Shown piece by piece: positions 19,921-31,968 of a DNA stretch of 64,000 nt (its first letter is position 1; each line of letters starts with the position of its first letter). Source of the DNA: Ahrensia sp. (GTDB lineage Bacteria > Pseudomonadota > Alphaproteobacteria > Rhizobiales > Rhizobiaceae); NCBI GenBank assembly GCA_028817895.1, contig JAPPOQ010000011.1, positions 98,005 through 162,004 of the forward strand. The letters run 5' to 3'. A model generated the notes under the pieces. The model was not told where the DNA came from, ran no database searches, and saw only the letters and a program-made list of their open reading frames with translations. Both the position numbers and the translations under genes were made by a program.

Positions 19921-20315
19921 AGATGGTGCTGGTCGCGGCCTGCGCGCTTGTCGATGTCGACAATCGCATCCTGTTGGCGCAACGACCGGCGGGCAAATCC
20001 ATGGCCGGACTTTGGGAATTTCCCGGCGGCAAGGTCGATGATGGTGAAACGCCTGAAGTAGCGCTTATGCGTGAACTGAAAGAGGAGCTTGCGGTGGAAA
20101 CCAAGCAGGCTTGCCTGGCGCCGCTTTCCTTTGCCAGCCACAGCTATGATGATTTCCACCTGCTCATGCCGCTCTACATTTGCCGCCGCTGGTGGGGGAT
20201 GCCGCAACCGCGCGAGGGGCAGACCCTCAAATGGGTGCGAGCCAACGCGCTGCGCGATCACCCCATGCCGGAAGCGGACCTGCCGCTCATCCCGGCCCTG
20301 CAGGATGTTCTTTAG
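19917..20315 (+). CDS. mutT: 8-oxo-dGTP diphosphatase MutT
   Basis: 132 residues. The complete Nudix box is present (GGKVDDGETPEVALMRELKEEL, about residues 38-59). The N-terminal ACALVDVDNRILLAQRPAGKSMAGLWEF segment is typical of MutT. It removes oxidised guanine nucleotides from the pool, preventing A:T to C:G transversions. Its ATG overlaps the GNAT stop (ATGA) and its own stop overlaps that of convergent serA (shared TTAG). Confidence 0.92.
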   Translation: MKMVLVAACALVDVDNRILLAQRPAGKSMAGLWEFPGGKVDDGETPEVALMRELKEELAVETKQACLAPLSFASHSYDDFHLLMPLYICRRWWGMPQPREGQTLKWVRANALRDHPMPEADLPLIPALQDVL

Positions 20316-21913
20316 ACCGAAAAGTCCAGCGCGGTGGCGCGGTGGATCATCGGTTGAGCACGCACCTGATCGAGAAACTCCTCTTCAACAGGCGCATCGA
20401 TGGCCAGTAGTGCAATCGCGTTTCCGCCCGGCTCGTCACGACCAAGATAGAAGTGCGCAATGTTGACGCCTCTTTCGCCAAACATCGTGCCCAGCTTGCC
20501 GATGATGCCCGGCACATCCTTGTTGGTGGTGTAGATCATATGCGGAGCCGCTTCCGCTTCCATATTGATGCCCTTGATCTGGATGAAGCGCGGTTTGCCG
20601 TCGGAAAACACGGTCCCGGCCACTGAACGGGTGCCCTGGGCCGTTTCGACTGCAATGCGGATATAGCCTTCAAACACACCGGATTTTTCGCGTTTTGACT
20701 CGATGATCTGGATACCGCGTTCATGCGCGATCACCGGGGCTGACACCATGTTAATATCTGCCATCTGGCGGCGAAGCAGGCCGGCGATCGCGGCGCTGGT
20801 GAGCGCCTGAATGTTCATCTGTGCCACATGGCCATCATAGAGGATCTCAACCTTGTCGATGGCCTCTTCCGTTGCCTGGCCGACAAAGGAGCCGAGCGTG
20901 TCAGCCAATTTAACAAAGGGCGTCAGCCGCGGCGCCTCTTCAGCGGTGATCGACGGCATGTTGAGCGCATTGGAGACCGCGCCGCGTGTTAGATAGGCGG
21001 ACATTTGTTCGGCCACCTGAAGGGCGACATTTTCCTGCGCCTCGCTTGTTGCGGCACCAAGATGCGGCGTGCAGACGACGTTTGGCAGGCCGAACAGAAC
21101 GCTGTCGGTAGCCGGTTCAACTTCGAAAACATCAATCGCTGCGCCGGCGACCTTGCCCGATTTCAAAGCGTCCGCGAGATCGGCCTCGACGATCAGGCCG
21201 CCACGGGCGCAGTTGATGATGCGCACGCCATCCTTCATCTGGGCAAAAGCCTCTGCGCCGATGAGATTGCGTGTCTTGTCGGTCAGGGGCGTGTGCAGCG
21301 TGATGAAGTCCGCGCGGCTGTACAACTCGTCCAGTTCAACTTTCTCCACGCCCATCTTTTGCGCGCGTTCCAACGAAAGAAACGGGTCGGAGGCAATGAC
21401 GCGCATTTTCATGCCCTGTGCGCGATTGGCGACGATTGTACCGATGTTGCCGCAGCCAATCAGGCCGAGCGTCTTGCCGGTGAGCTCGACGCCCATGAAT
21501 TTTGATTTTTCCCATTTGCCCTGCTGGGTGGAAGCGTCAGCGGTGGGAATTTGGCGCGCCACTGCCATCATCATGGCGATGGCGTGTTCGGCGGTTGTGA
21601 TGGAGTTCCCAAAGGGCGTGTTCATCACAATGATGCCGCGACGCGACGCGGCTTTGATGTCCACATTGTCCACGCCGATTCCGGCTCGACCGATGACCTT
21701 CAGATTCGTCGCAGCCGCAATCAGTTTCTCTGTCGCTTTGGTGGCAGAGCGAATTGCCAGGCCGTCATACTGGTCGATAACGGCAAGCAATGCATTCTTA
21801 TCTTTTCCAAGGGTTGGCTCGAAGTCCACATCGCAGCCATTGTCCTTGAAAATCTGAACTGCGGTGTGCGACAGGGCGTCGGACACGAGCACGCGGGGGT
21901 TTTTGTCGTTCAT
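20312..21913 (-). CDS. serA: D-3-phosphoglycerate dehydrogenase
   Basis: 533 residues, the long form with an intervening domain and a C-terminal ACT domain. NAD-binding GCGNIGTIVANRAQGMKM, catalytic Arg in NCARGGLIVE, Glu in FEVEP, and His in CTPHLGAAT are all seen. The ACT domain is at about 460-533 (NKDVPGIIGKLGTMFGERGVNI). It catalyses the first committed step of serine synthesis. It is downstream of serC on the same strand with an 85-base gap, so the serC leader RNA probably governs both. Confidence 0.97.
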   Translation of the reverse strand: MNDKNPRVLVSDALSHTAVQIFKDNGCDVDFEPTLGKDKNALLAVIDQYDGLAIRSATKATEKLIAAATNLKVIGRAGIGVDNVDIKAASRRGIIVMNTPFGNSITTAEHAIAMMMAVARQIPTADASTQQGKWEKSKFMGVELTGKTLGLIGCGNIGTIVANRAQGMKMRVIASDPFLSLERAQKMGVEKVELDELYSRADFITLHTPLTDKTRNLIGAEAFAQMKDGVRIINCARGGLIVEADLADALKSGKVAGAAIDVFEVEPATDSVLFGLPNVVCTPHLGAATSEAQENVALQVAEQMSAYLTRGAVSNALNMPSITAEEAPRLTPFVKLADTLGSFVGQATEEAIDKVEILYDGHVAQMNIQALTSAAIAGLLRRQMADINMVSAPVIAHERGIQIIESKREKSGVFEGYIRIAVETAQGTRSVAGTVFSDGKPRFIQIKGINMEAEAAPHMIYTTNKDVPGIIGKLGTMFGERGVNIAHFYLGRDEPGGNAIALLAIDAPVEEEFLDQVRAQPMIHRATALDFSV

Positions 21914-21998
21914 TTTGGGAAACTTTCATATCGGGGCATCACGCTTTGCGCGGTGCCGGTCTTGAGCTTGAATGTCCGGTTTGCAGCGGCCGCTACGG

Positions 21999-23165
21999 TC
22001 AGGCGGATTTTGCGAGTGCGAAGGCGTGGTCCAGCCATGGCGTCAATGTGGCAAGGTCGCTGGCCTCAACTGTCGCTCCGGTCCAGATGCGCAACCCGGG
22101 CGGCGCGTCACGATAGGCACCGATGTCGTGCGCGACACCTTCATCGTCGAGCAGTTTGGTCATCCGTTTGACGAACGCGTTCTGCGCATCCGCATCCAGT
22201 GATGCGATGTCCTGATCGACGATCTTCAGGCAAACGGATGTGTTGGACCGCGTCCGCGGATCGACGGCCAGATTGTCGATCCAGAGCGTGCGGGACACCC
22301 ATTCATCAATCACAGCAAAATTGTCATCGGCACGTTTGTGCAACGCATCGAAACCGCCAATGGAAACTGCCCAGTCGAGTGCATCGAGATAGTCCTCCAC
22401 GCAAAGCATGGACGGCGTGTTGATGGTTGCGCCGGAAAAGATGCCCTCGATCAGCTTTCCGCCCTTTGTGAGGCGGAAGATCTTCGGAAGCGGCCAGCGT
22501 GGCGTGTAGCTCTCAAGCCGCTCCACCGCTCGCGGAGACAGGACAAGCACGCCGTGAGCGGCTTCGCCACCCAGCACCTTCTGCCAGGAAAACGTCACCA
22601 CATCGAGCTTGTCGAAGGGCAGCGGCTGGGCGAAGGCTGCCGATGTCGCGTCACAAAGCGTAAGACCTTCACGATCCCCGGGAATGACATCGCCGGAGGG
22701 CATGCGGACGCCCGATGTCGTGCCATTCCAGGTGAAACAGACATCGCTGTTCCAGTCGATCGTCGCCATGTCGGGCAGGGTTCCGTAATCTGCGGTGATT
22801 ACTTCGGCATCGAGGCCAAGCTGCTTGACGGCATCTGTCACCCATCCGGCGCCAAAGCTTTCCCACGCCACCATGGTGGTGGGTCGGGCGCCGAGCATCG
22901 TCCACATGGCCATCTCGAAGGCGCCCGTGTCGGATGCCGGAACGATGCCGATGCGGTGGTCATCGGGCACCCGAAGCACGTCACGTGTCAGATCGATGGC
23001 CCGCGCCAGCTTCGATTTGCCCGCGGCTGCACGGTGGGAGCGGCCAAGGGGAGCATCATTGAGGTTTTGGAGGGTCCAGCCGGGGCGCTTTTTGCACGGG
23101 CCGGAAGAGAATCGCGGATCGGCCGGACGTATGTCCGGTGCCGCGACCGAGAGTCGGTCAGTCAT
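21999..23165 (-). CDS. serC: Phosphoserine aminotransferase
   Basis: 388 residues from [34 protein letters not shown] start (ATG 23163-23165, with GGAAGG eight bases upstream). The frame continues to 23249 but that stretch is the leader RNA. PLP lysine is in [14 protein letters not shown] (about residue 196). It is the second step of serine biosynthesis and also acts in pyridoxine synthesis. First gene of the serC-serA operon. Confidence 0.95.
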   Translation of the reverse strand: MTDRLSVAAPDIRPADPRFSSGPCKKRPGWTLQNLNDAPLGRSHRAAAGKSKLARAIDLTRDVLRVPDDHRIGIVPASDTGAFEMAMWTMLGARPTTMVAWESFGAGWVTDAVKQLGLDAEVITADYGTLPDMATIDWNSDVCFTWNGTTSGVRMPSGDVIPGDREGLTLCDATSAAFAQPLPFDKLDVVTFSWQKVLGGEAAHGVLVLSPRAVERLESYTPRWPLPKIFRLTKGGKLIEGIFSGATINTPSMLCVEDYLDALDWAVSIGGFDALHKRADDNFAVIDEWVSRTLWIDNLAVDPRTRSNTSVCLKIVDQDIASLDADAQNAFVKRMTKLLDDEGVAHDIGAYRDAPPGLRIWTGATVEASDLATLTPWLDHAFALAKSA

Positions 23166-23173
23166 ATGTCTAT

Positions 23174-23234
23174 CCTTCCAGATAGTAAGCCTCTCGTTGG
23201 GGAGAGGTGTCCCACGAACGGGACTATCGGAAGG
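23174..23234 (-). ncRNA. serC leader (cis-regulatory RNA upstream of serC-serA)
   Basis: Read on the minus strand, CCTTCC-GATAGT (23234-23223) pairs with ACTATC-T-GGAAGG (23186-23174), a 12-pair stem with one bulged base. It encloses two hairpins: GTCCC/GGGAC (23224-23209) and CCTCTC/GAGAGG (23207-23190). The 3' strand of the closing stem contains the serC ribosome-binding site GGAAGG. This architecture, a final stem hiding the ribosome-binding site of serC, matches the serC leader described for alphaproteobacteria. Confidence 0.8.
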
Positions 23235-23282
23235 AGGGGCGGGCGTCAACGCATGGCTGACGCTTCGCGAAGTTCGTGGTGC

Positions 23283-24215
23283 TTACCAGATTTCCATGCG
23301 CAGACCGACGGTCACGGTGTGGAAGTCGGTGGGAACGCCAGCCGCATCGACGCCATTCGTGCCGCCGAAGATCGGATCATCAAACATGTGCGTGTAGCGG
23401 TAGGATGTGTCCAGGAACAGCGTATCGGTAAGGGCGTAGGACAGGCCTGCCGTCAGCGTGCCTGCCAGATGGTAAGACGTGCCGTTGGTGCGGGTGCCGG
23501 ACTGGGTGTACACCTCGCCAAGACCGGGATTGCCGCCATCGGTGGCACCGCAGCGTTCGTCAACGGATGGCGTGCAGGTCAGCGAACCGAATTCCGCCTG
23601 GAACTGGTTGCGAATGATGCCGCCGCCAATGCCGATGAACGGGCGCAGACCGGCAACGCTGGTGTCGAGATCATAGTAACCGGTGGCAATGAGCGACTGG
23701 AGGAAATACTCTGTTTCGTCTTTCTGCACGCAATTGTCGATGACCTGCGGGCTGAATTGCGGCGGGATGACGTTGCCGTTTTGGTCGGTGCCGGGAGATT
23801 CAAACACTTCACCGGTCGAACAGGGTGCGCCAGTGGTGCCGGGCACGGAGGAACGGCTCGAACGGGAACTGTCCGCCAGATAGGAATAGCCGATATCACC
23901 GCGCAGATTGTTGGTGAAACGGTGACCGACAGCCACGCCGAAATTGAACACGGCGGATGTGTCTTCCTCTTCGATCAGCTGCACATTGGTTCCGTTGATC
24001 GGGGTGGACGACTCAATCTCGCGAAAATCCTGCAGGAAACTGGCACCGATTTCACCACGAATATACCAGCCAGTGCCGAATTCAACATGCGTCACGCCGG
24101 GGTCGTAAAGATCATCGGCGGCGTAGGAAGGGGCAATCGCCGCCAGTGAAAGTGCCGTCGCGGTGGCGAGGGCAATCGCGGACGAGTTGATGAGTTTTTT
24201 CAGGTTCGCTGACAT
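23283..24215 (-). CDS. Outer-membrane beta-barrel protein (porin-like, Omp25/31 type)
   Basis: 310 residues with a signal peptide ending SYAA (about residue 32). The mature part alternates polar/hydrophobic strands and starts with the GWYIRGEIGASF block shared with the next gene. It ends LRMEIW, with the C-terminal aromatic residue needed for BamA-dependent insertion. Two Cys pairs occur in extracellular-loop-like stretches (GAPCSTGEVF, VIDNCVQ, SLTCTPSVDERCG). A role in outer-membrane structure is likely. No dedicated transport function can be assigned. Related to the neighbouring barrel gene, probably by duplication. Confidence 0.82.
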   Translation of the reverse strand: MSANLKKLINSSAIALATATALSLAAIAPSYAADDLYDPGVTHVEFGTGWYIRGEIGASFLQDFREIESSTPINGTNVQLIEEEDTSAVFNFGVAVGHRFTNNLRGDIGYSYLADSSRSSRSSVPGTTGAPCSTGEVFESPGTDQNGNVIPPQFSPQVIDNCVQKDETEYFLQSLIATGYYDLDTSVAGLRPFIGIGGGIIRNQFQAEFGSLTCTPSVDERCGATDGGNPGLGEVYTQSGTRTNGTSYHLAGTLTAGLSYALTDTLFLDTSYRYTHMFDDPIFGGTNGVDAAGVPTDFHTVTVGLRMEIW

Positions 24216-24295
24216 GCCTCTAGGGCCTTTCTACGCGGAACTTTCTGAACGGTACTCAAACACCAATCCGTCAGAACGGGGCTTTGTTTTGTGGG

Positions 24296-24325
24296 GCCGA
24301 CCGGGCAAACACACGCCCGATCGGC
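24296..24325 (-). terminator. Hairpin between the two outer-membrane protein genes
   Basis: An 11-base inverted repeat with one mismatch (GCCGACCGGGC / GCCCGATCGGC) and an 8-base loop lies 45 bases after the stop of the upstream barrel gene. On the minus strand the mismatch becomes a G-U pair. There is no T-run, so this may be a 3' stabiliser or a weak terminator. Confidence 0.4.
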
Positions 24326-24369
24326 AATCCTGTATTGAGATGGGCGAGCCGAGGGTCAGCCCGAACCGC

Positions 24370-25128
24370 TTACCAGTGGTAGCGCAGGCCGGCGCGGATG
24401 ACGTGGTTGTCGATGCCTTCGTCATAAATCTGCGGCTGGCTGATATTGGTGTCGATGCTGTATCCGGCAAAGCCACCATCTTCCATGCGCGCATAGGTAT
24501 AGCCGAGGTCAAAGGTCAGAGCGTGGGTCAGCTCATAGGAAAGACCGGCATGGAACGCATAGGTGAAACGCCAGGACTCATGATCCTTGTGGCGCGGGCT
24601 TTGCGGGGGAACGGCGAAGGACTGGGTGTAGTCTTCAACCGACAGATAGGTGCCACCGATACCGACACCAACATAAGGGGTGAGGCCGGAGAAGGTGCCG
24701 AGATCGACATAAGCGTTGGCCAGCAGGCGCAGCTTGGAGATTTCGGCTGTTTCCTGGGTCAGACCACCGGCGCAGACGCCGCAATCAAACGTGCCATGAA
24801 AATCGGTGCCGAACACATATTCCAGCGTCGCATCGACACGGAAATAGTCTTTCACCTGATAACCGATACCAACGCCGATATTGTAGGAATCATCGATTTC
24901 CGCGCTGCGGAAGGGCGTCGGCACATTGGTGAAGGCGTAAGGGCTGTCGATATCTTCGGAATCGTAGCTGATGTCGCCGCGAATGTACCAGCCTTTTTTG
25001 ACGGTCACGACTTCGGGAACTTCAATCACCGGCGGTTCAAGCAGATCGGCGGCGCTCGCCGTGCCCGGCAGAGCGATCGAAGCGGCGAGGACAGCCGCCA
25101 TCGAGGTCAGTTTCATAGTGCTGCTCAT
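24370..25128 (-). CDS. Outer-membrane beta-barrel protein
   Basis: 252 residues from the ATG at 25126-25128 (MSSTMKLTSMAAVLAAS), with AAGGATG before it. The signal peptide ends TASAA (about 27). The mature region begins with an acidic/proline stretch, then KKGWYIRGDISYDSEDI, VGIGYQVKDYFRVDATLEY and YVGVGIGGTYL, and it ends LRYHW with a terminal aromatic. It resembles the adjacent 310-residue barrel and Omp25-like proteins of Rhizobiales. A CtrA-consensus site lies 81 bases upstream. Confidence 0.82.
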   Translation of the reverse strand: MSSTMKLTSMAAVLAASIALPGTASAADLLEPPVIEVPEVVTVKKGWYIRGDISYDSEDIDSPYAFTNVPTPFRSAEIDDSYNIGVGIGYQVKDYFRVDATLEYVFGTDFHGTFDCGVCAGGLTQETAEISKLRLLANAYVDLGTFSGLTPYVGVGIGGTYLSVEDYTQSFAVPPQSPRHKDHESWRFTYAFHAGLSYELTHALTFDLGYTYARMEDGGFAGYSIDTNISQPQIYDEGIDNHVIRAGLRYHW

Positions 25129-25208
25129 TGCAACATCCTTCCTGGACTGAACCCCGAATAGGCACGCCGGGGCTACATGAATTTCGTCGGCATACTGACC
25201 CCAATTCG

Positions 25209-25224
25209 TTAAAAGCCGCTTAAC
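25209..25224. promoter_or_regulatory. CtrA-type binding site TTAA-N7-TTAAC
   Basis: The exact consensus TTAA-AAGCCGC-TTAAC is present, with a further TTAACC half-site at 25233-25238. It is positioned upstream of the minus-strand outer-membrane gene (start 25128) and also precedes the plus-strand type ISP gene (25361). Confidence 0.6.
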
Positions 25225-25360
25225 CGTGTCTCTTAACCGCGTTTGCTTACCATTCCGATATGGCAGGCTGGAAACCCTTGCTTGTTCAACGGCTTGCTTT
25301 TGGTGCAAAGCAAATGCAGATTCTCGGCTGCGCATCGCGTTTGGAAAACCGCCGGCAAGC

Positions 25361-28300
25361 ATGAAGTCATCTGTGACAACTCTTGACGAGGCCATCTCAT
25401 TGTCTGGCGAATCCGCTAAAGCGGCGCTGTCCAATCTCGCTGTTCATGGCGAACCGGAAGAGCAACTGCGCTCTCCGCTCAAGTGGCTGATTGAACAACA
25501 TCTCGCTCCGCTATGCGGGATGAGCAGCGGAGCCGTGACCATCGTTGGCGAAACGCCGCTGCCGGAACTCGGTACGAGGCCGGATTTCGCAGTAACCAAC
25601 AAGAGTGGCCTTGTCGGCCACATTGAAATCAAATCACCCGGCAAGGGTGCTGATCCGAGAAAATTCAAGTCCGATCACGACTAGCGGCAATGGAAGAAGC
25701 TCCAGACACTCCCTAATCTCATTTACACCGATGGCAATGAGTTCGGCCTCTGGCAGGATGGCAAGCTTGCCGAAAGCATCGTCCTGCTCGAAGGCAATAT
25801 AGAAACGTCCGGCAGCAAGCTGAGGGCACCAGACGCCTTGATTCGCCTGTTCACCGGATTTCTCGCTTGGTCGCCGCAACCGCCAAAATCAGCTGCTCAG
25901 CTGGCACAAATGAGCGCCCGCCTGTGCCGTCTGCTGCGCGAGGAGGTGGAGGAAGAGCTGGAGCGGGACAATCCCGGCCTCACCACACTGGCGGCCGAAT
26001 GGCGCAATCTTCTTTTCCCCGAAGCCAGCAATGAACAATTTGCCGATGGCTACGCTCAGGCCGTCACCTTCGGCCTGCTGGTCGCTCGGGTCCGCGATGT
26101 CGATATCTCAAACATAGAAAAGGCCGCCGCCGAACTGCGTAAAGCCGAAACGCTGATCGGTACAGCCTTGCGGTTGCTCATCGACAATCCCGACGTGAAG
26201 GAACCGCTGGGCACGGCATTGTCCACGCTGACGCGGGTTCTCAATGTGGTGGACTGGCAAACCATGACCAAAGGGTCTGCCGACGCATGGCTCTATTTCT
26301 ATGAAGAGTTTCTGGAAGTTTACGACAATGACCTGCGCAAGAAGACCGGCTCTTACTACACGCCACCGGAAGTGGTGAGCGCGATGGTGCGGCTCACCGA
26401 TGAGGCGCTGCAAAACCCAAGGCTGTTTAACTTGCCGCGCGGTCTGGCTGCCCCGGAGGTCACCATCTGCGACCCTGCGACGGGAACCGGCACATTCCTG
26501 CTCGGCATATTACGCCATATCGCCCGTTCAGTTCAGGACAGTGAAGGCACGGGACATATCGGCCCGGCCATCGCTGCGGCAACCCAACGCATCTTCGGTT
26601 TTGAACTGCAATTCGGCCCCTTTGCCGTCGCGCAGCTGCGCATGATTGCAGAATTGCAAGTACTTGCCGCCGGTGCAGGGCCGCTCGCACCGGCTGATAT
26701 GCCGACACCCAAACTCTACATCACCGACACGCTTGGCGACCCCTATGCGGATGCTCAGTTCTCCTCCATGACTGCGGCGATTGGCGAAAGTCGCAAGGAG
26801 GCAAACCGCATCAAACGTGAGGAAGAAATCACGGTGGTGATCGGCAATCCGCCCTATAAGAACAAAGCCAAGGGCATGGGTGGCTGGATTGAAAATGGCA
26901 ATGATGCACAGAAATCCGTCAGCCCCGCCATGGCAAGCTGGTCGCCGCCGCCGGAATGGGGCGTCGGCGCACATGCCCATCATCTGAAAAATCTTTATGT
27001 CTACTTCTGGCGCTGGGCCGCGCTGAAAGTGTTCGGGTCAGATTGGAAGGCCGTGGTTCAGAAGGATGCAAATTACGACATTCCTGACCAGTCCGGCATT
27101 GTCTGTTTCATCACCGTGGCCGGTTTTTTGAACGGCCCGGGCTTTCAGAAAATGCGCGAGCAGTTGCGCCGCGATTGCAGCGATATTTGGGTGATAGACT
27201 GTTCGCCGGAGGGACATCAACCTACGGTCTCCACCCGCATCTTTCAGGGTGTGCAGCAGCCTGTCTGCATCGTTCTGGCCGCCCGCACACCGGAAAAGGA
27301 CCGCAGCAAACCCGCCAGTCTGCATTTTATGGAACTTCCCGAGGGCCACCGCGAAAAGCTGAAGTTCAAGGCGCTGGAAACTCTGTCTTTTGGCTCTTCC
27401 GGTTGGGTGCCGGGCCCCAAAGGCTGGCGCGATCCGTTTCTGGGAGAAAGCGCCAGCCTATGGGCGACCATGCCAGCTCTGGAAGAGCTCATGGACTACT
27501 CCGTCTCAGGCGTGACGACCCACAGGACTTGGGTAATCGCACCAGACAAAGAGTCATTGATAAAGCGTTGGGACCGATTGAAAGCGGAAAAAGATGTATC
27601 CCGAAAAGCGATGCTTTTTCATGAGGACCGAGATCGCCGGGTTGATCGCAAGCGGACGATTGATTTGGGAAGCTTCAAAACACGCGATGTTGCGGTAAGC
27701 GAAGACCAGTCTCCGGTGGTTGGCCCCATCCGTTACGCGTACCGTACATTCGATCGACAATGGTTGATCCCCGATCATCGACTTCTCAGCCAAGCGCGTT
27801 CCCAGTTGTGGGAAATGTATTCGCAGAACCAAATCCACCTGACTGCGCTTGAAGCGCATTCGCCAAAATCAGGGCCAGCAATTGGCCTTTCCGATCTCAT
27901 TCCCGATCTTGATCACTACCACGGTCGGGGCGGTCGTGTTTACCCGCTCTGGCGCGATGGTCAGGCGACCGCATCCAACATCGAGCCTGCTCTGCTGCGC
28001 GAGTTGCACCGCCGTTACCGCTTCGATGTCCCGCCTGAAGACATGATGGCCTATATCGCCGCAGTGATGGCCAATCCGGCTTTCACCGAGCGTTTCAAGA
28101 AGGACCTCAAGCGCCCCGGCTTGCGCGTCCCGCTCACCGCTGACCGCGTTTTGTTTCAACAGGCAGCGAAACTGGGCCGACGCATCATCTGGCTGCACAC
28201 ATTTGGCGAGCGCTTTGTCGACCCTTCTGCCGACAGGCCCAATGGATCACCACGTATGGAGCCCGGCAAACGCCCGCAAATTCCTGCCGGTGCGGCTATT

Positions 28301-28702
28301 CCAGGCGCTCCAAACCCTTTGCCTGATGAAATGCATCACGACCCCGCGACCAACCGCCTGCATATCGGCGACGGTTATGTTGGCAATGTCACCAAGGCCA
28401 TGTGGGATTATGACGTTTCCGGCATGCCGGTCATCAAACACTGGTTCAGCTACCGCAAGCGTGACCGCTCCCGCCCCATCATCGGCGACCGGCGCCCGCC
28501 ATCGCCCCTGTCGGACATTCAGCCCGACCATTGGCCCGCCGAATACACAACGGACCTGATCGACATGCTCAACGTGCTCGGCTTGCTGATCGAGCTTGAG
28601 CCGGAGCAGGCCGAGCTTCTGGACAGAATTATGGATGGTCCGCTGATTTCCAATGACAAGCTGCTGGAGAAAGGAGCCATTGGCGAAAAGGACAGCGGCT
28701 GA
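25361..28702 (+). pseudogene. Type ISP restriction-modification enzyme split by an in-frame TAG
   Basis: A continuous frame of about 1113 codons interrupted once, by TAG at 25682-25684. Residues 1-107 (25361-25681) carry a nuclease core of PD-(D/E)xK type: RPDFAV and then HIEIKSPGKG. After the stop, homology resumes at once (RQWKKLQTLPNLIYTDGNE). The adenine-N6 methyltransferase follows: ICDPATGTGTFLLGIL (motif I) and VIGNPPYKN (motif IV, NPPY). The last third is the ISP specificity/C-terminal domain. No helicase motifs are present. Without readthrough the cell would make a truncated nuclease fragment and, from an internal start such as TTG at 25838 (954 residues), a stand-alone methyltransferase. 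A single base change explains the interruption. Confidence 0.85.
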
Positions 28703-28756
28703 ACCTTTGGGACTTATTCACATGGTCGCTGTTCGACACCCCACCAAGTTGCATTT

Positions 28757-28774
28757 GTGCTCAATTGTGAGCAC
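28757..28774. repeat. Dyad-symmetric element upstream of the QGDLF-protein gene
   Basis: GTGCTCA-ATTG-TGAGCAC is an inverted repeat with 7-base arms 35 bases before the next ATG, followed by CACC-TAGT-GGTG. It could be an operator or the 3' end structure of the ISP transcript. No T-run is present. Confidence 0.35.
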
Positions 28775-28808
28775 CTAGTGGTGAGCGCAGAATCAAACGA
28801 TCGGCACA

Positions 28809-29087
28809 ATGAGCCACAATCAGGGCGATCTTTTCGGCAAACCGCAGGGCGATTTGTTCGAACCCGAAAAGATCGAATTGCCGCCTATTGATGTGGAGGA
28901 TGTGCGCCAGGAATTGCTCGAAGTGTTGGAGGAAGCGAAGGCGGCCAGCACCATGCCCTGGCCGCCGCGTGAAGTGCTGTTCCACAAGACGGTGTTTCCG
29001 CAGATGTCGGAATGGTTGCCCGATGATGAAGCGGCGGCCCTGCGTCAGGAGTTCGAGCAGGAAATCCGCCGCCTCGAAGCGGCTTAG
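28809..29087 (+). CDS. Conserved alphaproteobacterial protein of unknown function with tandem QGDLF motifs
   Basis: 92 residues, acidic. The N terminus has two copies of QGDLF (residues 5-9 and 13-17), each fitting the sliding-clamp-binding pentapeptide pattern Q-x-(S/D)-L-F. A predicted helical region follows (VEDVRQELLEVLEEAKAAS), then the conserved block MPWPPREVLFHKTVFPQM and WLPDDEAAALRQEFEQEI. I recognise it as a widespread small alphaproteobacterial protein, but I know of no function. It lies between the type ISP gene (106 bases away) and convergent clpB (13 bases between ends). Confidence 0.8.
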   Translation: MSHNQGDLFGKPQGDLFEPEKIELPPIDVEDVRQELLEVLEEAKAASTMPWPPREVLFHKTVFPQMSEWLPDDEAAALRQEFEQEIRRLEAA

Positions 29088-29100
29088 AGGCTTTTACACC

Positions 29101-31761
<2,661 letters not shown>

Positions 31762-31968
31762 CTGTCATGTCCTTCAAATTCCGCAGCCCCGAAGCGACAA
31801 CGGATGGTCCAAAGAATCAGGCTCCCGTAAGCGGCAAGCCCAGTATAGCAATCATGTAGGTGCATCCGCGGCGGTTTGAAGGGCACATGGCTTCAACGCA
31901 GCGCTTTACGTGCGATTAACCATGTTTGCCCTATGGTTGCCAAAAGTGCTGTCGGAGAATGACGGGCC

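Noticed and set aside
22338..24149. 603-codon plus-strand open frame
   Set aside because: It is antisense to serC, the serC leader and an outer-membrane gene. It arises from GC-rich codon positions.
31762..31968. Possible heat-shock (sigma-32) promoter before clpB
   Set aside because: A CTTG element can be found on the minus strand, but no matching -10 element at proper spacing.
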